Part shown: in pieces, positions 1 to 11,921 of the stretch
Layout: the number at the start of each line of letters is the position of its first letter
Numbering within the stretch: the first letter of the stretch is position 1
Assembly: GCF_004379255.2 (NCBI RefSeq)
Contig: NC_056052.1
Span: 12,556,589 to 12,620,588 of the forward strand
Direction of reading: 5' to 3'
From: Salvia splendens
Lineage: Eukaryota > Streptophyta > Magnoliopsida > Lamiales > Lamiaceae
DNA: 64,000 nucleotides
Notes under the pieces: model-generated
Told to the model about the DNA's origin: nothing
Database searches by the model: none
The model's input: only the letters and a program-made list of their open reading frames with translations
Made by a program: the position numbers and the translations under genes

Positions 1-404
1 CTCTCCTTGTAGCTCATGTAGGGTGTCAGGACAACCTCTTCTTGATGGATCACATGCTTGGGATCAAACACATACTTGCTCAACTGCGACACGTGGAACA
101 CTTTGTGCACATTCCCGAAACTAGGAGGTAACGCCAGACGATACGTCACAGGACCTACTTCATCAATAATCTCGTACGACCCTACAAAACGTGGTTTCAA
201 TTTGTCCTTTACTCCAAACCTAACAACTCTTCTCGTCGGGGATACTTCCAAGAAGACTTTGTCACCAACATCGAATTTGATCTCCGTTCGGCGCACGTCA
301 GCGTACGACTTCTGCCTATCTTGAGCTTCTTTGATCCTCGCACGGATTTGATGTACAATTTTGGTCATCTCCTTGATAGCGTTGTTGTTAGTATTCGTTG
401 TCAT
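1..404 (-). pseudogene. Chromovirus pol remnant: integrase C-terminal region
   Basis: This minus-strand frame opens at an ATG at 404 and is still open at the left edge. It encodes the linker and C-terminal domain of a Ty3/gypsy integrase of the Del/Tekay type. Landmarks are RQKSYADVRR, then GDKVFLEVSP, then LKPRFVGSYEI, RLALPPS and VFHVSQLSKYV. In that family a chromodomain follows, and it would lie beyond the edge. Integrase inserts element cDNA into host DNA in the nucleus. The catalytic core and all upstream pol domains are absent here: about 190 non-coding bases separate this fragment from the gag-like gene at 596-1183, and the frames differ. I therefore read it as the 3' part of an internally deleted element. 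Family assignment is confident. The junction upstream of residue 10 is uncertain. Confidence 0.85.
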
Positions 405-595
405 CAGAAACACAACTTCCTTACGTTCTTTCACGTGTACGAAACGATAAAACACAAGTGCGCAAAGTTAAGTAAAAAGTTGAACTTCCATAGATAGCTT
501 GGAAAAGAAAGACAAAACATTCGTTCAAGACTAAAAGCAAAAGAGGTACTACTTCTACTCGTTTCTAACAACTTAAGACAGAAACAAACATCGAA

Positions 596-1183
596 TTATC
601 TATCGTTATTTTCTTCCTCTTCGGGGTTCTCTTCTTCTTCCGGGTCCTCTTCTCCGTGATACTCGTCAAGCAAACGGAGGTCTTCGTCATCCTCCATGGC
701 ATCCCATGCATAATCGTCCTCGAAGCCCGGAACCATTCCTACTCGTGCTCCGGCTTCATCTCCTGCCACGGGTCCAACCTCGACCATGTGTTTGTCCTCC
801 CATACTATCTCGTCTTCCTCCTCTTTTGCCGACGGTGGTAGCTCAAAATGGGAATCAACTAGAGCGCACTTCACGGCCTTCAAGAAGCCGTTCATGTCAC
901 CGTCCATCTCGTTACTTCATTGTTCGTACCAAGTGAAACGTCTAGCCGTCGCTTCCATCCATTCCTTCCAACTCTCGGGCATTAACCCAACTAGCTTTCG
1001 TATGCCACCGTATTCTGTCTCATAGTACCCCTGGATCTCTTTCCATAGGGTTTCGAAACGGGCGACAAACTCTCCCAGAGCTTTACCTTCCTCTCTTTGG
1101 TAGCGGCGGTACTTGTTCCATGCTTGTCGCATTCTGACATTATATTGAGCGCTCTTGCGTGCGGTTTGTTTTGTTCGTACCAT
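596..1183 (-). pseudogene. gag-like gene with a histone H3-tail N-terminus and acidic tail
   Basis: The ATG at 1183 is immediately preceded in frame by TAG, so this is the true beginning of the frame. Residues 1-12 read MVRTKQTARKSA. Compared with mature H3 (A-R-T-K-Q-T-A-R-K-S-T), residues R2 to S10 are identical and in register, including K4 and K9. Residues about 30-80 (around LGEFVARFETL and IRKLVGLMPESWKEW) resemble the second half of a Ty3/gypsy capsid (gag) domain. One in-frame TGA at 917-919 interrupts the frame after residue 88. The same frame continues for 106 residues as an acidic segment ending in runs of Glu and Asp. The gene follows a Met primer site and a leader, the position of gag in a chromovirus. 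The usual first half of gag and the zinc knuckle are absent. A tail mimic that binds or is modified by chromatin enzymes is inference. Confidence 0.6.
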
Positions 1184-1793
1184 CTACGCGAAGACGAAAA
1201 TGTTCCTTAAAAGATGAAGATTTTCCAAAATATATGTTTTCTCGTTGTTTGTGATGGTTCTAAAGTTCGTCACGTATCACCAAGTTTGAGGCCGTCCTAA
1301 GGCTTCCTATGTTCACATGCTTACGTCGTAGTACTTTAACACATAACACATACTTAGGACATCATGCCAATCTTGCTCATGTCCCACATAATCATACCAT
1401 AACAATATCATATTCGCATATACAACACGTGCTTAGATCATCTTGCCAATCATGTTCATATTCCACATAATCACACAATCATATTCACACATATAACACG
1501 TGTTTAGATCATCATGCCAATCATGCTCGTGTTCCACATAATCATATCATCACAGTATCATTTTCACACATAACGTTTATTCACATGCGTACACTTGCCA
1601 AAACATCCTCATCATATCATCATCAATTTTTATACATCGATCTCACATTCTTTCAACAACTTAGAACATACCTCACTTTCTTTGGTTGAGCGTGATGCGT
1701 TGGATGTTGAGCCTTCGTGACACTTCTATTCAAACGTTCACTAATCTAGACTTAAGGTAAAAAAAGACTCTCAGACCAGAGCGAAAGAACGAA
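1184..1793 (-). other. 5' leader of the left-edge chromovirus
   Basis: This is the untranslated leader between primer site and gag-like gene, read on the minus strand. The first part and the segment near 1300-1330 closely match the leader of the other A element (16470-16830), which shows common descent. The 3' end, just before the ATG, is AT-rich and ends in GCGTAG. No open frame of note. Confidence 0.7.
1345..1575 (-). repeat. Degenerate tandem repeat in the leader
   Basis: Three imperfect units of about 70-80 bp, each containing on the plus strand a version of TTAGATCATCATGCCAATC (near 1353, 1433 and 1503) followed by a TTCCACATAATCA-like segment. The shorter leader at 16470-16830 has only one such unit, so the array expanded in this copy. 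Confidence 0.7.
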
Positions 1794-1805
1794 GCTCTGA
1801 TACCA
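1794..1805 (-). promoter_or_regulatory. Primer binding site, initiator Met tRNA
   Basis: On the minus strand this reads TGGTATCAGAGC, the standard plant primer site complementary to the 3' end of initiator tRNA-Met. It lies 3 bases inside the LTR end at 1809. It fixes the LTR boundary and the direction of the element. Confidence 0.9.
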
Positions 1806-1808
1806 CTT

Positions 1809-4563
1809 TGTCACGGTCGCCCTTACTAAGGATAGTGAAGACGGGGAAAACGTGACGAGGGAAAGGACTAAGGAGCGGGGAAGAAATGGGGGACACAATA
1901 AAAGTTGACACTTAATGCAAAAATTAGATTAACTTCCAAAAGGGAAAATACTTTAGTCTACAAAAATATTTTAGTTTATCAAAAGTAAGCGGCGGAATAA
2001 AGTCTCAAAGTATTTGACACAATAAAGTCATGCGAAGTAAAGTAAACTCTTGTGACATCAGTTTTCAAAAGTAGCAACGGAAATAAGTCACCAAAGAGAG
2101 TCATAGGATGACGCTTATGTATGAAGACACAACGCATCCAAATTTCCTAAGCGGACTCAACATCCATCGCAACACCCCGCTCCTGCACATAAAGAAAACA
2201 TATGCAGGGTTGAGTATTTGATATACTCAGTGAACACACGCCAAAATATTTGATAAAAGTTATGTCATCCATACCATAGTGAACTCGAGTTTTAACATTT
2301 TAGAAAAGAAGTATCATCGAGTATCACAAAAACATTTTCATAGCCTGGCCAGGCAAAACAATCTTCCCACTTTCTCAACAATCAAGCATTCACATCCTCT
2401 TACCATAGTGCGACGAAAGTGTGGCCACACTATTCGCTCACGAGACCGGCCAACTAGCAAGGACGGCTCACGATCCCCTCTGTGTACACAGCCTGATAGG
2501 GTTTGCGGCCCTACTCAGACCCGAATTCGTTTATCATAGCCCTATATCCTAATGGAGTGAACTCACAAACTAGGCATCAAGCACAATCTCAACATAGCCC
2601 TATAGCCTAACGGAGCAAGCTCAAACGAACTAGGCATCAGACAACAATCTTAACATCAAAACAATCACGGCATGGCATAACACTTTAAACCACCCTTGTA
2701 GCTCCACAATCATACTTTTGAAACGTAAAAGAGTTTAGTAAAGAAAGCCCACCTCGATAGCTTACAAACACGGTTCACAACTTTATTGAAATCCTTGCTC
2801 TTTGTACCCACGTAAGTACAACAACCCTTATCAACATCATAACCACATAATACAACATAATCAGTTTTCTATCAACAAATTACTCATACATGCCCTATCG
2901 TTCTTTCATCATTTTCTTAGATTGCCCATGCCCAAACGTTCATCAACAAAAACGAAACGAACACTCAAGCATAAATCAACGTGTAACACATAGCCACATC
3001 ATAGGATATGTTTCTTATTCACACATGTATCATTTATTCACTCAAAACATGACAACAAGTATTATTTTAACATGACAAAAATCTGGCAGAACTGTGCAGT
3101 CGTTTTGTAAAATTCATTAAAAATCCATCCCACCTCCGTTGGGGCTGAAATTTTATCAAAACACAGTAGACACATCAAATATCATCCAGTTAAAATTTAA
3201 CATCACAATCACATCTTTAGGTTGGTCAAATAACAAAACGAAACTCATTGGACGAGAATACAATTTCTGACAAAACTACGCAGTTTACTTTAAAAATTCA
3301 TTAAACATTCATCTTTCGTCAAAAGAGGCTGAGATTTATACACAATACAGAGGACATCTCAAATTTTACTCAGTTAAAAATTCGTGCCAAAATAAGATCG
3401 TTTGGTCAGTCAAACACATGTCGGAATCTACTGTCCGAACACCATGGTTTTTATGCTTCACAAATTCGAATTAGGGTCTATCTATCATTCATCCAAACAC
3501 ATATATTCATGCTTCCAACACATAATCATGCTTCAAAAAGATCTCACAACCAAGTTCTCATATATTCACATATCAATCACCAATGAATCATCCACAACCT
3601 CACACATACACATACATAAACGCATATCCACATACTTTCTCATGCAAAACATCAATCCCAACCGATTAATTTTTAGATCTATGATTTCTACACTCACTAT
3701 ATGCATGAGGGAATCAATAAACATGGGTTCAATGGAAAGGATGAGAAAGAGAATTCAAATATACCTTTCTTGTTAAAAAACAACCGGTAGGAAAGATAAT
3801 TGATGCGATTCTTCGATGAATCTTGAATTTCCAGCTCCAAATTGATGCAAGAACAAAGGATTGATGAAGAATTGGTGGAGAAGGAGAGGGGGAGAAAAAA
3901 TATCGTGTGGGATAGAGGAGAGGAAGAGAGCGGCGTGAATAATGGGGCTAGGGTTAGGGTTTGGCTTATTTATTCTCTAGGTTTAATTCCACACTTAAAT
4001 AAAATAATTAAATTGTTGGGGAATAAAATAAAATTCCACAATTAAAAATGAAAGTAGGCGTGTGGAATGGGAGAGATCAAGGGAAAAAAATACTTAAATC
4101 CTCAAATCAAATAGGAATACGATTTAAATTTGGTAAGACATGGTAAGATTTAATTGGATTTTAAATCAAGGAAGGAGACAAACAAGATACCAATTAAATC
4201 CACAAAATAATTCATTCTCCTAATTACTAGGAGATTTCAAAAATCTCAAGGGATGGCATAATTTGGTTTGGATTTAATTTGGATAAATATCTCAAAGCAA
4301 TTAATTAAATCCAAGAAAAAAAATATTATTTCCAATAAATAGGAGGGCCAAAAATTTCAAATAAAATGACTAGAATGATTATGCATGATCCCACTTAATT
4401 TAATTCACACATTGGAAGTTTAATTTCATTAACTCACATAACCCACAACAACTAATTTCACATAATTAATTCAAACACATAGAGACTCAATTTCCACAAA
4501 AGAAATTCTTATTCAACATCCACATTAATAGAAATAGAAGTCACAAAATTTCGGGGTGCTACA
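1809..4563 (-). mobile_element. Family A 5' LTR (minus strand), element continues off the left edge
   Basis: Read on the minus strand the LTR starts TGTAGCACCCCG at 4563 and ends GACCGTGACA at 1809, next to the primer site. At 2755 bp it is shorter than the other A copies (about 3-3.5 kb without nested insertions). It contains the block shared by all A LTRs, with the perfect palindrome AGTGTGGCCACACT at 2418-2431, and the CCTGCACATA...TATGCAGGG inverted repeat near 2185-2210. The matching 3' LTR must lie left of the window, so no target duplication can be checked. The short frames inside it are not conserved among copies and are not genes. Confidence 0.85.
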
Positions 4564-4853
4564 CTTGACGAGCTGACAGACTGACTAGATAGAAGAAGGA
4601 AGGGGGAGGAATCTGAGACTGTAGAATACTGGATTGACCTTAAGCTTGTGGGGACGACTGCTAGAACTTGAACCAGTTTATACATCTGTGTTTGCGTCTG
4701 TTGTGTATGTTTTTTTGGCATCTAGGTCTAGGAGTTTGTGTTTGTTTGTTTTCTTTAGAGTCGGTCCAAGTGATAACCATGCACGAAATTTGCCTTATTT
4801 CTTTATTTTGTCTTTCATACTTGAGGGCAAGTATGGTTTAAGTGTGAGCAGTT
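4564..4853 (+). mobile_element. 3' internal end of Athila-like element C1
   Basis: Non-coding tail just upstream of an LTR. It carries the signature CTTGAGGGCAAGTATGGTTT followed by AAGTGTGAGCAGTT, which also precedes the LTRs of families B and C2 in this window. The rest of this element is cut off by the A LTR at 1809-4563. Confidence 0.65.
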
Positions 4854-5482
4854 TGATAAGGCTCATTTCATGCATCGGTTATGGGGTTAAATTCTGTGAT
4901 TTTCATACACTAACACACGTTTATAAGTTTAGGTGCGTAAAGAATCTGCCAGACCCAGGAAGCGGATGGAAAATTTACCAGGCAGAGGAAATCGAAGGGA
5001 AATGGAGTGAAAAAAGCAAACTTGCAACCTGACCCAGGGGATTACAAGAGCAAAGGAGGGAGGAGGGAGCAGCTGTGAGCAGAAAAGTATCTTTTGAAGG
5101 ATCTTCTAGGAAGGACAAAAGTGACAAATTATCAAGGGAGAGTACCCTAGGAGTCCGAGCCTCGACTATAAATAGAGACACAATCATGAAGAAAGGCATC
5201 ATTATTCTCACACATTCACTTTTCGCTCTTAGCTCATTCCCCTTCACTTACACATATTTCTCTGCACATTTAACATCAATGGGGTAATTCTGGGAGTTCA
5301 TGGTAGTCTAGTTCAGTTTCCGTGGTGTAACACCGTCCTTACGAAGGGAGTAGATACAATTGCTTTATTTTCCGTTGTTTTGCTCGTCGTGAACTTCTCT
5401 GTTGGAAGCTCGGCGTTTAATATTTCTGTGTTGAACCTTAATTTTGTGGCTATGGAAATTTCTGTGTACTGTTCAGTTGTTT
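4854..5482 (+). mobile_element. C1 3' LTR, first part
   Basis: Starts TGATAAGGCTCATTTCATGC, sharing its first about 35 bp with the C2 LTR (minus strand, ending at 61525). It has a TATA box at 5167-5174. It is split at 5482 by a solo family A LTR and resumes at 8981. Confidence 0.75.
5167..5174 (+). promoter_or_regulatory. TATA box of the C1 LTR
   Basis: TATAAATA in a CGACTATAAATAGAGAC context, about 310 bp into the LTR. The same motif sits at a similar place in the C3, C2, E and F LTRs here. Confidence 0.65.
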
Positions 5483-8400
5483 TGTAACATCCCAAAATAT
5501 TTGCGACTTTTATTTTAATATGTCGATTGGAAATTTCATTTATGGAATTAAATTGTTGCTACGGGATTGAGTTTGATTATGTGGAATAAATTGTCATGGG
5601 TGATTTGGAATGAAGTGCTATTTATATTTTTTTTACTGTGGGGGATCAATTTAAATAAAATCATGCATTTAGTTCTAGCCAAGTAAAGTGGCTATTGTCG
5701 GCCCTCCAATTACTGGAAACTAGATTCTTTTTCATGTATTTAATTAATTATTTTGGGATACTTATCCAAATTAAATCCAAATCAAATTATCCCTATATTG
5801 TGCTACATGAAATTCGAACTCTAGCCGATTATTTTTGTGAGTTTCGAATATTCCCTATTTTTAATTAGGAGGATGAATAAGTTTCCTTGAATAAATAGGT
5901 GCCTTGTTGATTCCCTTCTTTTATTTTAAATCCAATTAAATCATATCACATTTTATTTCCTCACCCTAATTAAATTAAGATTTGAAATATTTCCTTGTGG
6001 CAATTAAAGCCAAATTTCGCCCCTTCCCTGTTTTGGAGAAATCATATTTGTTTCCTATTTTTGTGGAATCCCTTCTATACAAATAAATACCAAATAAATA
6101 CCTACGCCTAATTACATGGGGATGTGAATATTTTCCTTTTGTGTTGCTCTCCTTATCACACGCCCCATACGTTTGTTTGGGCCTTGGGGAAATTATTTTA
6201 CTTGTTACCTATTTTATGGGAGTCTTTTCCTATAAAAAAAATTAATTTAAATCTTATTCTCATTTAATTGAGGATTTAAATATTTCTTTCCCCCATAACT
6301 CAAAATACACGCCCCTCCCTTATTTTCCTACTTGGAGATTTAAGTTAGTTTATTCCCTTATTTATGAAATACCCATTATTTTATTTCCTAAGTTATGAAT
6401 ATATTTCTCTCCAAGTAAATATTGCTATTTTTTCCTTGCTAATTAAATCAGTAAACTTCGAATATTCTCCCCCATTCACACGCCTATTTTATTCCTCCAT
6501 ATTGTGGGATTTTATTTTATCCTCCCACAATTTAATTATTTTAATTGGGTGTGAATTAAACCTAATACATAAAACAAACTAAACCCTAACCCTAGCCCAT
6601 AATTTTACACGCCTCCCCTTCCTCATTCTCTCCCTCACACGCCTCCCTCCCCCCTCTCTTCATTCTCTCCAAAAATCCTCCATTCATCCTTGTTCTTGCA
6701 TCAATTGGAGTTGAAACTTCAAGATTCACCGAAGAATCGCATCAAACTTTGCTTCTACCGTTTGGTTTTCGATTCAAGAAGGTATAATTGAATCTTTTCC
6801 TCATCTTCTCCTTTGAAACCTTGTTCTAGATTCCTTCCTGCATATAGTGAGTGTAGGAATCTTAGATCACATAATTAATCGGTGGGAATTTGTGTTTGTA
6901 TGAGAACAATTGTGAATATGCGATTTTGAATGAATATGTGTGAAGTGTGAATGAATCATTGGTGAATGATGTGTGATTATATGAGAACATGATTGTGAGA
7001 ACCTTTTGAAGCATGATTGGGTGTTGGAAGCATGAAAAATTTGTTTGGATGAATGAGGAAGAAACCCTAATTTCAAAATTGTGAAGCCTGAAAACTGTGG
7101 TGTTCGGACAGTGGATTCCAACGTGTGTTTGACCAATCGGAATATCGAATTTTGACACAAAGTTTTAACTGCGTAAACTTCAAGGTGAATTTCAGCCCTT
7201 TTTGACGAAAGATGAATTTTTAATAAAGTTTTGAAGTTGACTGCGCAATTCTGCCAAAAACTTGTATTCTCGCCCAGAAAGTTTCGTTTTCTATTTAACC
7301 AATCAAATGGCCTCAGTTTCATACAAATTTTTAACTGGATGATATTTGAAGTGTCCTCTGTGTTGTGTGAAAATTTCAGCCTCATTGTACATCGGATGAA
7401 ATTTTGGTAAATTTTTCAATTGAACTGCGCAGAGCTGCTAGAATTTTTGTGTTCCGACTAGAGAGTTTCCTAGTTGTTTTGACTGATCAAATGACATGAT
7501 TTTGGTATGAAATTTTAACTGGACGAATTTGAATGTGTCTACTGTGTTGTGACCAAATTTTAGCTTCATATGAGGTCGTATGGATGTTTGGTGATTTTTA
7601 CAAACCAACTGCACAGTTCTGCCAGATTTGTTGTTATGTTAAAATATCACTTGTTGCCAAGTTTGGGTGAATTATATGATGCATATATGATTAAGGAATG
7701 TATCCTATGACATGATTATGTATGACACGTTGAGAAATATTATGGCATGTTTTCCTTATGTTGATGAATGTTTGGGGATGGGTAACTTAAGAGAACGATG
7801 AAATGAACGATAGGACATGCATGATAATGTGAATTGATGGAAGGTTGATTTGTGTTGTGATGTTAGCAAGGGTTATTGTGTGTACGTGAGCACAAGGAAC
7901 GAGAGTTACCTTAAGTTGGATATTGTGTTGTTTAAGCAAGTGAGGTGGGCTTTCTTTTACAAATCTCTTTATTTTCCGAAAATATGATGTGGTGTTATAA
8001 GGGTGGTTTAACTTGTTATGTCATGCCATGTTGTTTTTGTTTGTGAGATTGTTGCCTGATGCCTAATTCGTCTGAGCTTGCTCCGTTAGGCTATATGGCT
8101 GCGTTGTGAAACGAATTCGGTTCTGAGTATGGCCGCAAACCCTATCAGGTTGTGTACACTGGTGGGATCGTGAGCCGTCCTTGCTAGTCGGCCGGTCTCG
8201 TGGGTGAATAGTGCGGCCACACTTTCGTCGCACTGTGATATGATGATTGTGATTGATGGATTGATGACAAAAGTGGGGAGATAAATTGTCTTGCCAGACT
8301 TTGAATTATTTTGTGTTCTCGTGATATTTCTTAACTACATATAAAACTCGAGATCACTGTTATGGATGACATAACTATTATAAAATATTTTCGGCATGAT

Positions 8401-8975
8401 CCCATTGAGTACAACAAGTACTCAGCCCTGCATATGTTTTCTTTATGTGCAGGTTGAGCGGGACGTTGCAGTGGATGTTGAGTTGGCCTATGAACTTTGG
8501 GTGCGTTGTGTTTTCATACATAGGCGTCATCCTTGACTCTCTTTAAACCTTATTTTTGCTGCTATATTTTTGAACTCTGCCTCAAGACCTTATTCTATTT
8601 CGTACTATTTTTTTTAGCATGTCTAATTGTATTAGGCTGTAATTCGATGTTTACCTTGCTACTCCAAAATGGTTTTTCGTAACCTAAACCAAATGTTTTC
8701 TTTTGGGAAGTTAATGGGATTTTGACATTTATTTTTCTCCGCTGCTTCTTTTGAAAAATCTTTTGCTAAGTGTTGACTAATTAATAATAAATTTATAATA
8801 TTAAGTTTCTTTAAACTAAATATTTGTTGTTTAACTTTTAAATGATCTAATATATTATTCTTCTAAGCTAATTAAGTTTTTCATATAAATTGTTATCCTT
8901 AAATGTTGTCTTTATTGTTATCCCTTTGTCACGATCGCCTCGTTTATAGTACCCCTAGTATGGGCGGTCGTGACA
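5483..8975 (+). mobile_element. Solo LTR, family A
   Basis: Begins TGTAACATCCC and ends GGGCGGTCGTGACA. It is flanked on both sides by the 5-bp duplication TGTTT (5478-5482 and 8976-8980), with no internal region, so it is a complete solo LTR of 3493 bp left by LTR-LTR recombination. It has the family block with ACGAATTCGG, GCCGGTC and GTGCGGCCACAC near 8100-8235, and the CCTGCATATG...TATGTGCAGG inverted repeat near 8430-8455. No gene inside. Confidence 0.92.
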
Positions 8976-8980
8976 TGTTT

Positions 8981-9180
8981 GATTGTTGAGTTTACTGATT
9001 TGGATAATTTTCGCAATTGATGTTTGATTTGGAGTTGAGATCGGGTTGATCAGAGTTGAGTTTAGGGTTGAGTTGTTGTTGAATCGGTTGAATCTGATTA
9101 GAGGAGTATGGATCTGAATGTATCGGAGTTGGTTTTTGTTGATGGAGTTGAATTGTTGATCGGAGTTGTGGATCTAAGAC
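8981..9180 (+). mobile_element. C1 LTR, second part, truncated
   Basis: Continuation of the LTR broken at 5482. It lacks the terminal segment seen in other C LTRs (with GGGTTAAGGT), so it ends by deletion near 9180, where sequence of an env-like gene in the opposite direction begins. The end is approximate. Confidence 0.5.
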
Positions 9181-9287
9181 GTGATCACAACCTTTGGTGG
9201 CTGACTCCTTTGTTCGGGTTCACGGATCACAACTCCGATATTGACCGTTCGAGCTTTCTTGCTGCTTAGCTTCTTTTGAACTGGGGC
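9181..9287 (-). pseudogene. env-like gene remnant (B-related), downstream piece
   Basis: On the minus strand this aligns with the lysine-rich part of the B-element genes at 28741-28860 and 46620-46760 (CTTCTTGCTGCTTAG and TATTGACCGTTCGAG on the plus strand are recognisable). It is one piece of a gene broken by a family D solo LTR (9288-11627) and a family A element (11922-21544). No complete frame survives. Confidence 0.55.
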
Positions 9288-11627
9288 TGTCATGACCGCC
9301 CTTTTTAGGGTCAATAAATGCGGGTGGTCGCGACTAATGAGACATTAAGGAACGAGAATTCTTCTTAGGTTTCAATAAAGAGTTTGAACATTATTTAATA
9401 TTCATATAACGGAGGAAAAATCAGAGTAATGTCTAAAACCCAACGACAACCAATTAGTATTTCATAATTAATAATCCAAGAGTAAAAAAAGGTTTAAAAT
9501 ATAATTGCGAAAAAAAAATTATCTCAGCGGAAGCATCCAAGAGTAAGAGTAACGCCATGTATGAAGACACGACGACTCTCGGAGTTCAAAATAAAATCCA
9601 ACAATAATTCAGATTCGACTCAACACCACCCCAAGCTCGTCGCCGCTCAACCTGCACATAGGGAAAACACATGCAGGGCTGAGTACTATAAAATACTCAG
9701 TGGACTTATGCCGAAAATAAATTATCAAAAATATTATATTTATCATGCCATTGTCAAGTAACCATCGTGGTTTTAGCTTTAGAAAGGCTCGAGGCACCAA
9801 AATATTTCATCATTCAAAATCACGACTGCACAGATATTTTCCCATAGAGGTCAACCATCTCTGCTCATACATGACTTGGAATGTGGCCACAAACCAAGTC
9901 AATAGACCGGCCAACCCGTACGCTGGCACACTGTCTACGATAGGTGTACACTAATCCAAGTAGGGTTTACGGCCCTACAAGGACCCGAATTCGATTTAAA
10001 TAATAAAGGGCAAAGCCATTTCAGATAGGCACGTTAAAACCAAAATACGGCATGATTAATATATTCACATTTCATTCCCCTTGATAAAATAGTTAGGACA
10101 TTATCCTTATTTAAAAGAGAGTCCACCTCGCGTGCTTAATCCTAACTATTTTCTTTTCCTTGCGATCACGATTCACTTGCAAGATATTAACACATCGATC
10201 AACAGAAGGAATCAAGCAATAAAGGCTTCAATTATTTTTATCGGTAAGCTTACATTTCTTTCCAATTAGAAACTTAGTAATTTCGATTAAGTCGCCCCAA
10301 AGAATTAAACAAAGCAGCCCACTAGATAAATATATAACACATACTCCCAAGCCCAAAACAAATAGCCACTGACCTAAAGAAAAAAAGAATTAGTACTCCC
10401 ATTTTAAAATCACACGCACACTCCCTCACATTCCAACAAACACTAATTCAATTAATAACCAAGGATTAAACAAAAAGAACACATACTCCCATTTTAAATC
10501 CCATCGGCTACACTCTCTCCACAGAGAAATATCCCCCAAGAACACAACACTAAAATAAAAAAAATTAGCTCCGCCGCTGCCGGTTCCAATTCGTCGCCCC
10601 ACACACACCGCTATCGTCGCTCGGCGCCACAGCAGCCGCTGCGTCGCTGTTCGCCTGCTCCGGCAGCCTCGATTCCACCCGGAAACAGCCCCGTTCTTCC
10701 TTTAAAGGTTCGTTCTTGATTTAGTATGTCCGGTTCTTAATTCAGTTGCTTCGATTTACTCGATTAACAGATGGGTTACAGATTTTGGTAAACGGCAGTG
10801 TAGAGTACATGGATGCAAATGGAGTAATTAAGAGAGGGAAGAAGAATACCGCTCTTGGACTTTAGTTGATAAAGGAATGCAGAAGAAAAACTCTTCTTGA
10901 TTTGTTTGGCTCTTGCAAATTTAGTTGTTGGAGAGAATTTTCGCAGATGGTAGAGAGCACAAAGATTGACAAGTAGCAGTATAACAAAATCGTGTAATCA
11001 TTGGAAAGAACAGATTTTTGGAGGATTTGATTACCGTCAATGTGAATCGAATTTGGGAAGGAAGGAATTGGATTATATGGAATCCCTTCATCCTTTGCTA
11101 TCTCTTCTCATCACTGTGAATCTTCTCTTCTCGGTTGTGAGTATTTGAGATTGTATGATTTAATTGAATTAATTTGGGATCAAGACCCCTTTGTATTTTA
11201 TTTAAATTGTGTAGTCCACGATTTATATTTCGCAAGATTTGACTTGTATTATTTATTTAATATATCGGATCCAACACGGAATTGAATCCAATAAAAATTC
11301 CTCACAGAAATGAATTATTTAAATTCACATTGTGATTTCACCATAGCGATTCAAACTTGTAAAAAGGTTATTTCCCCTCGGCAATAAATCCCAACATTCG
11401 AATAATAAATAAATTCACCCGGCATCAATTTTTCAAACAGCCACGTACGTGATAAACAAAGTTGACTCGGTCAACGCAAATTCAAAATCCTAAACCCAAT
11501 TAGGTCACAAGAATATCAAATAATCATTTAACCTGATATTTAATTCAAGGACTTCACGGCATTAAAAGCATTAAATTAAAAAAAAATTGGGGTTCGAAAA
11601 TTAGGGTTCAAAAAGTGGGACCTTACA
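9288..11627 (-). mobile_element. Solo LTR, family D
   Basis: Read on the minus strand it starts TGTAAGGTCCCAC at 11627 and ends GGGCGGTCATGACA at 9288. Both flanks carry GGGGC (9283-9287 and 11628-11632). At 2340 bp without internal region it is a solo LTR. It differs greatly from family A but shares the end sequence, the inverted repeat near 9655-9680 and an ordered set of small palindromes at 9890-10000. A GC-rich stretch at 10570-10690 and the frames around it show no recognisable protein. Confidence 0.88.
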
Positions 11628-11921
11628 GGGGCATTCCCTTTTCCTTTTTCGTTCCAACTGGTACCTCTTCTCTTCATCTTCTTCTTCTGGCTTCACTTTC
11701 GTTGATGCCGAGGGTTCATCTTGGGCAGCAGCCTGGGTCACCTGGGCTTTAACAATCACCTCCTCTACTGGCTCGCGAGGAACTTCTGTCGGGTTCTCCC
11801 CACGTTCTGTAGGAGTTCCCTCCTCCTGACTAGTAGGGGTAGACAATTTGGGTTCAATCTCATGTGGTTCTCTCCTTGAGCGGCTACTGATTTGGGATTC
11901 TCCCCGGGTTTTGTAGGAGTT
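11628..11921 (-). pseudogene. env-like gene remnant (B-related), middle piece
   Basis: An 81-residue minus-strand frame (11601-11846) contains EEDEEKRYQLERKRKRECP, matching the basic segment of the B-element genes (EEVRYREERKRKGKAP in the 46613-47566 copy). It also holds a Ser/Thr/Glu/Pro-rich stretch. The last residues of the frame come from the adjacent D LTR. With 9181-9287 and 21545-21590 this is the residue of an acidic, basic-patch protein encoded just before the ATHILA domain in B elements. The duplication GAGTT of the A element occupies 11917-11921. Confidence 0.6.

Noticed and set aside
1794..1805. tRNA-Met-like sequence as a tRNA gene
   Set aside because: Only the 12-base primer complement is present, at the LTR end in both A elements. 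No tRNA body follows.
4634..5287. Overlapping frames of 60-132 residues in the C1 tail and LTR
   Set aside because: They span LTR promoter sequence, differ between LTR copies and show no protein similarity I recognise.
10426..11148. Short frames in the D LTR, possibly a captured gene
   Set aside because: GC-rich and ordinary LTR sequence inside a clean GGGGC-flanked LTR. No domain pattern and no second copy in the window to support coding.
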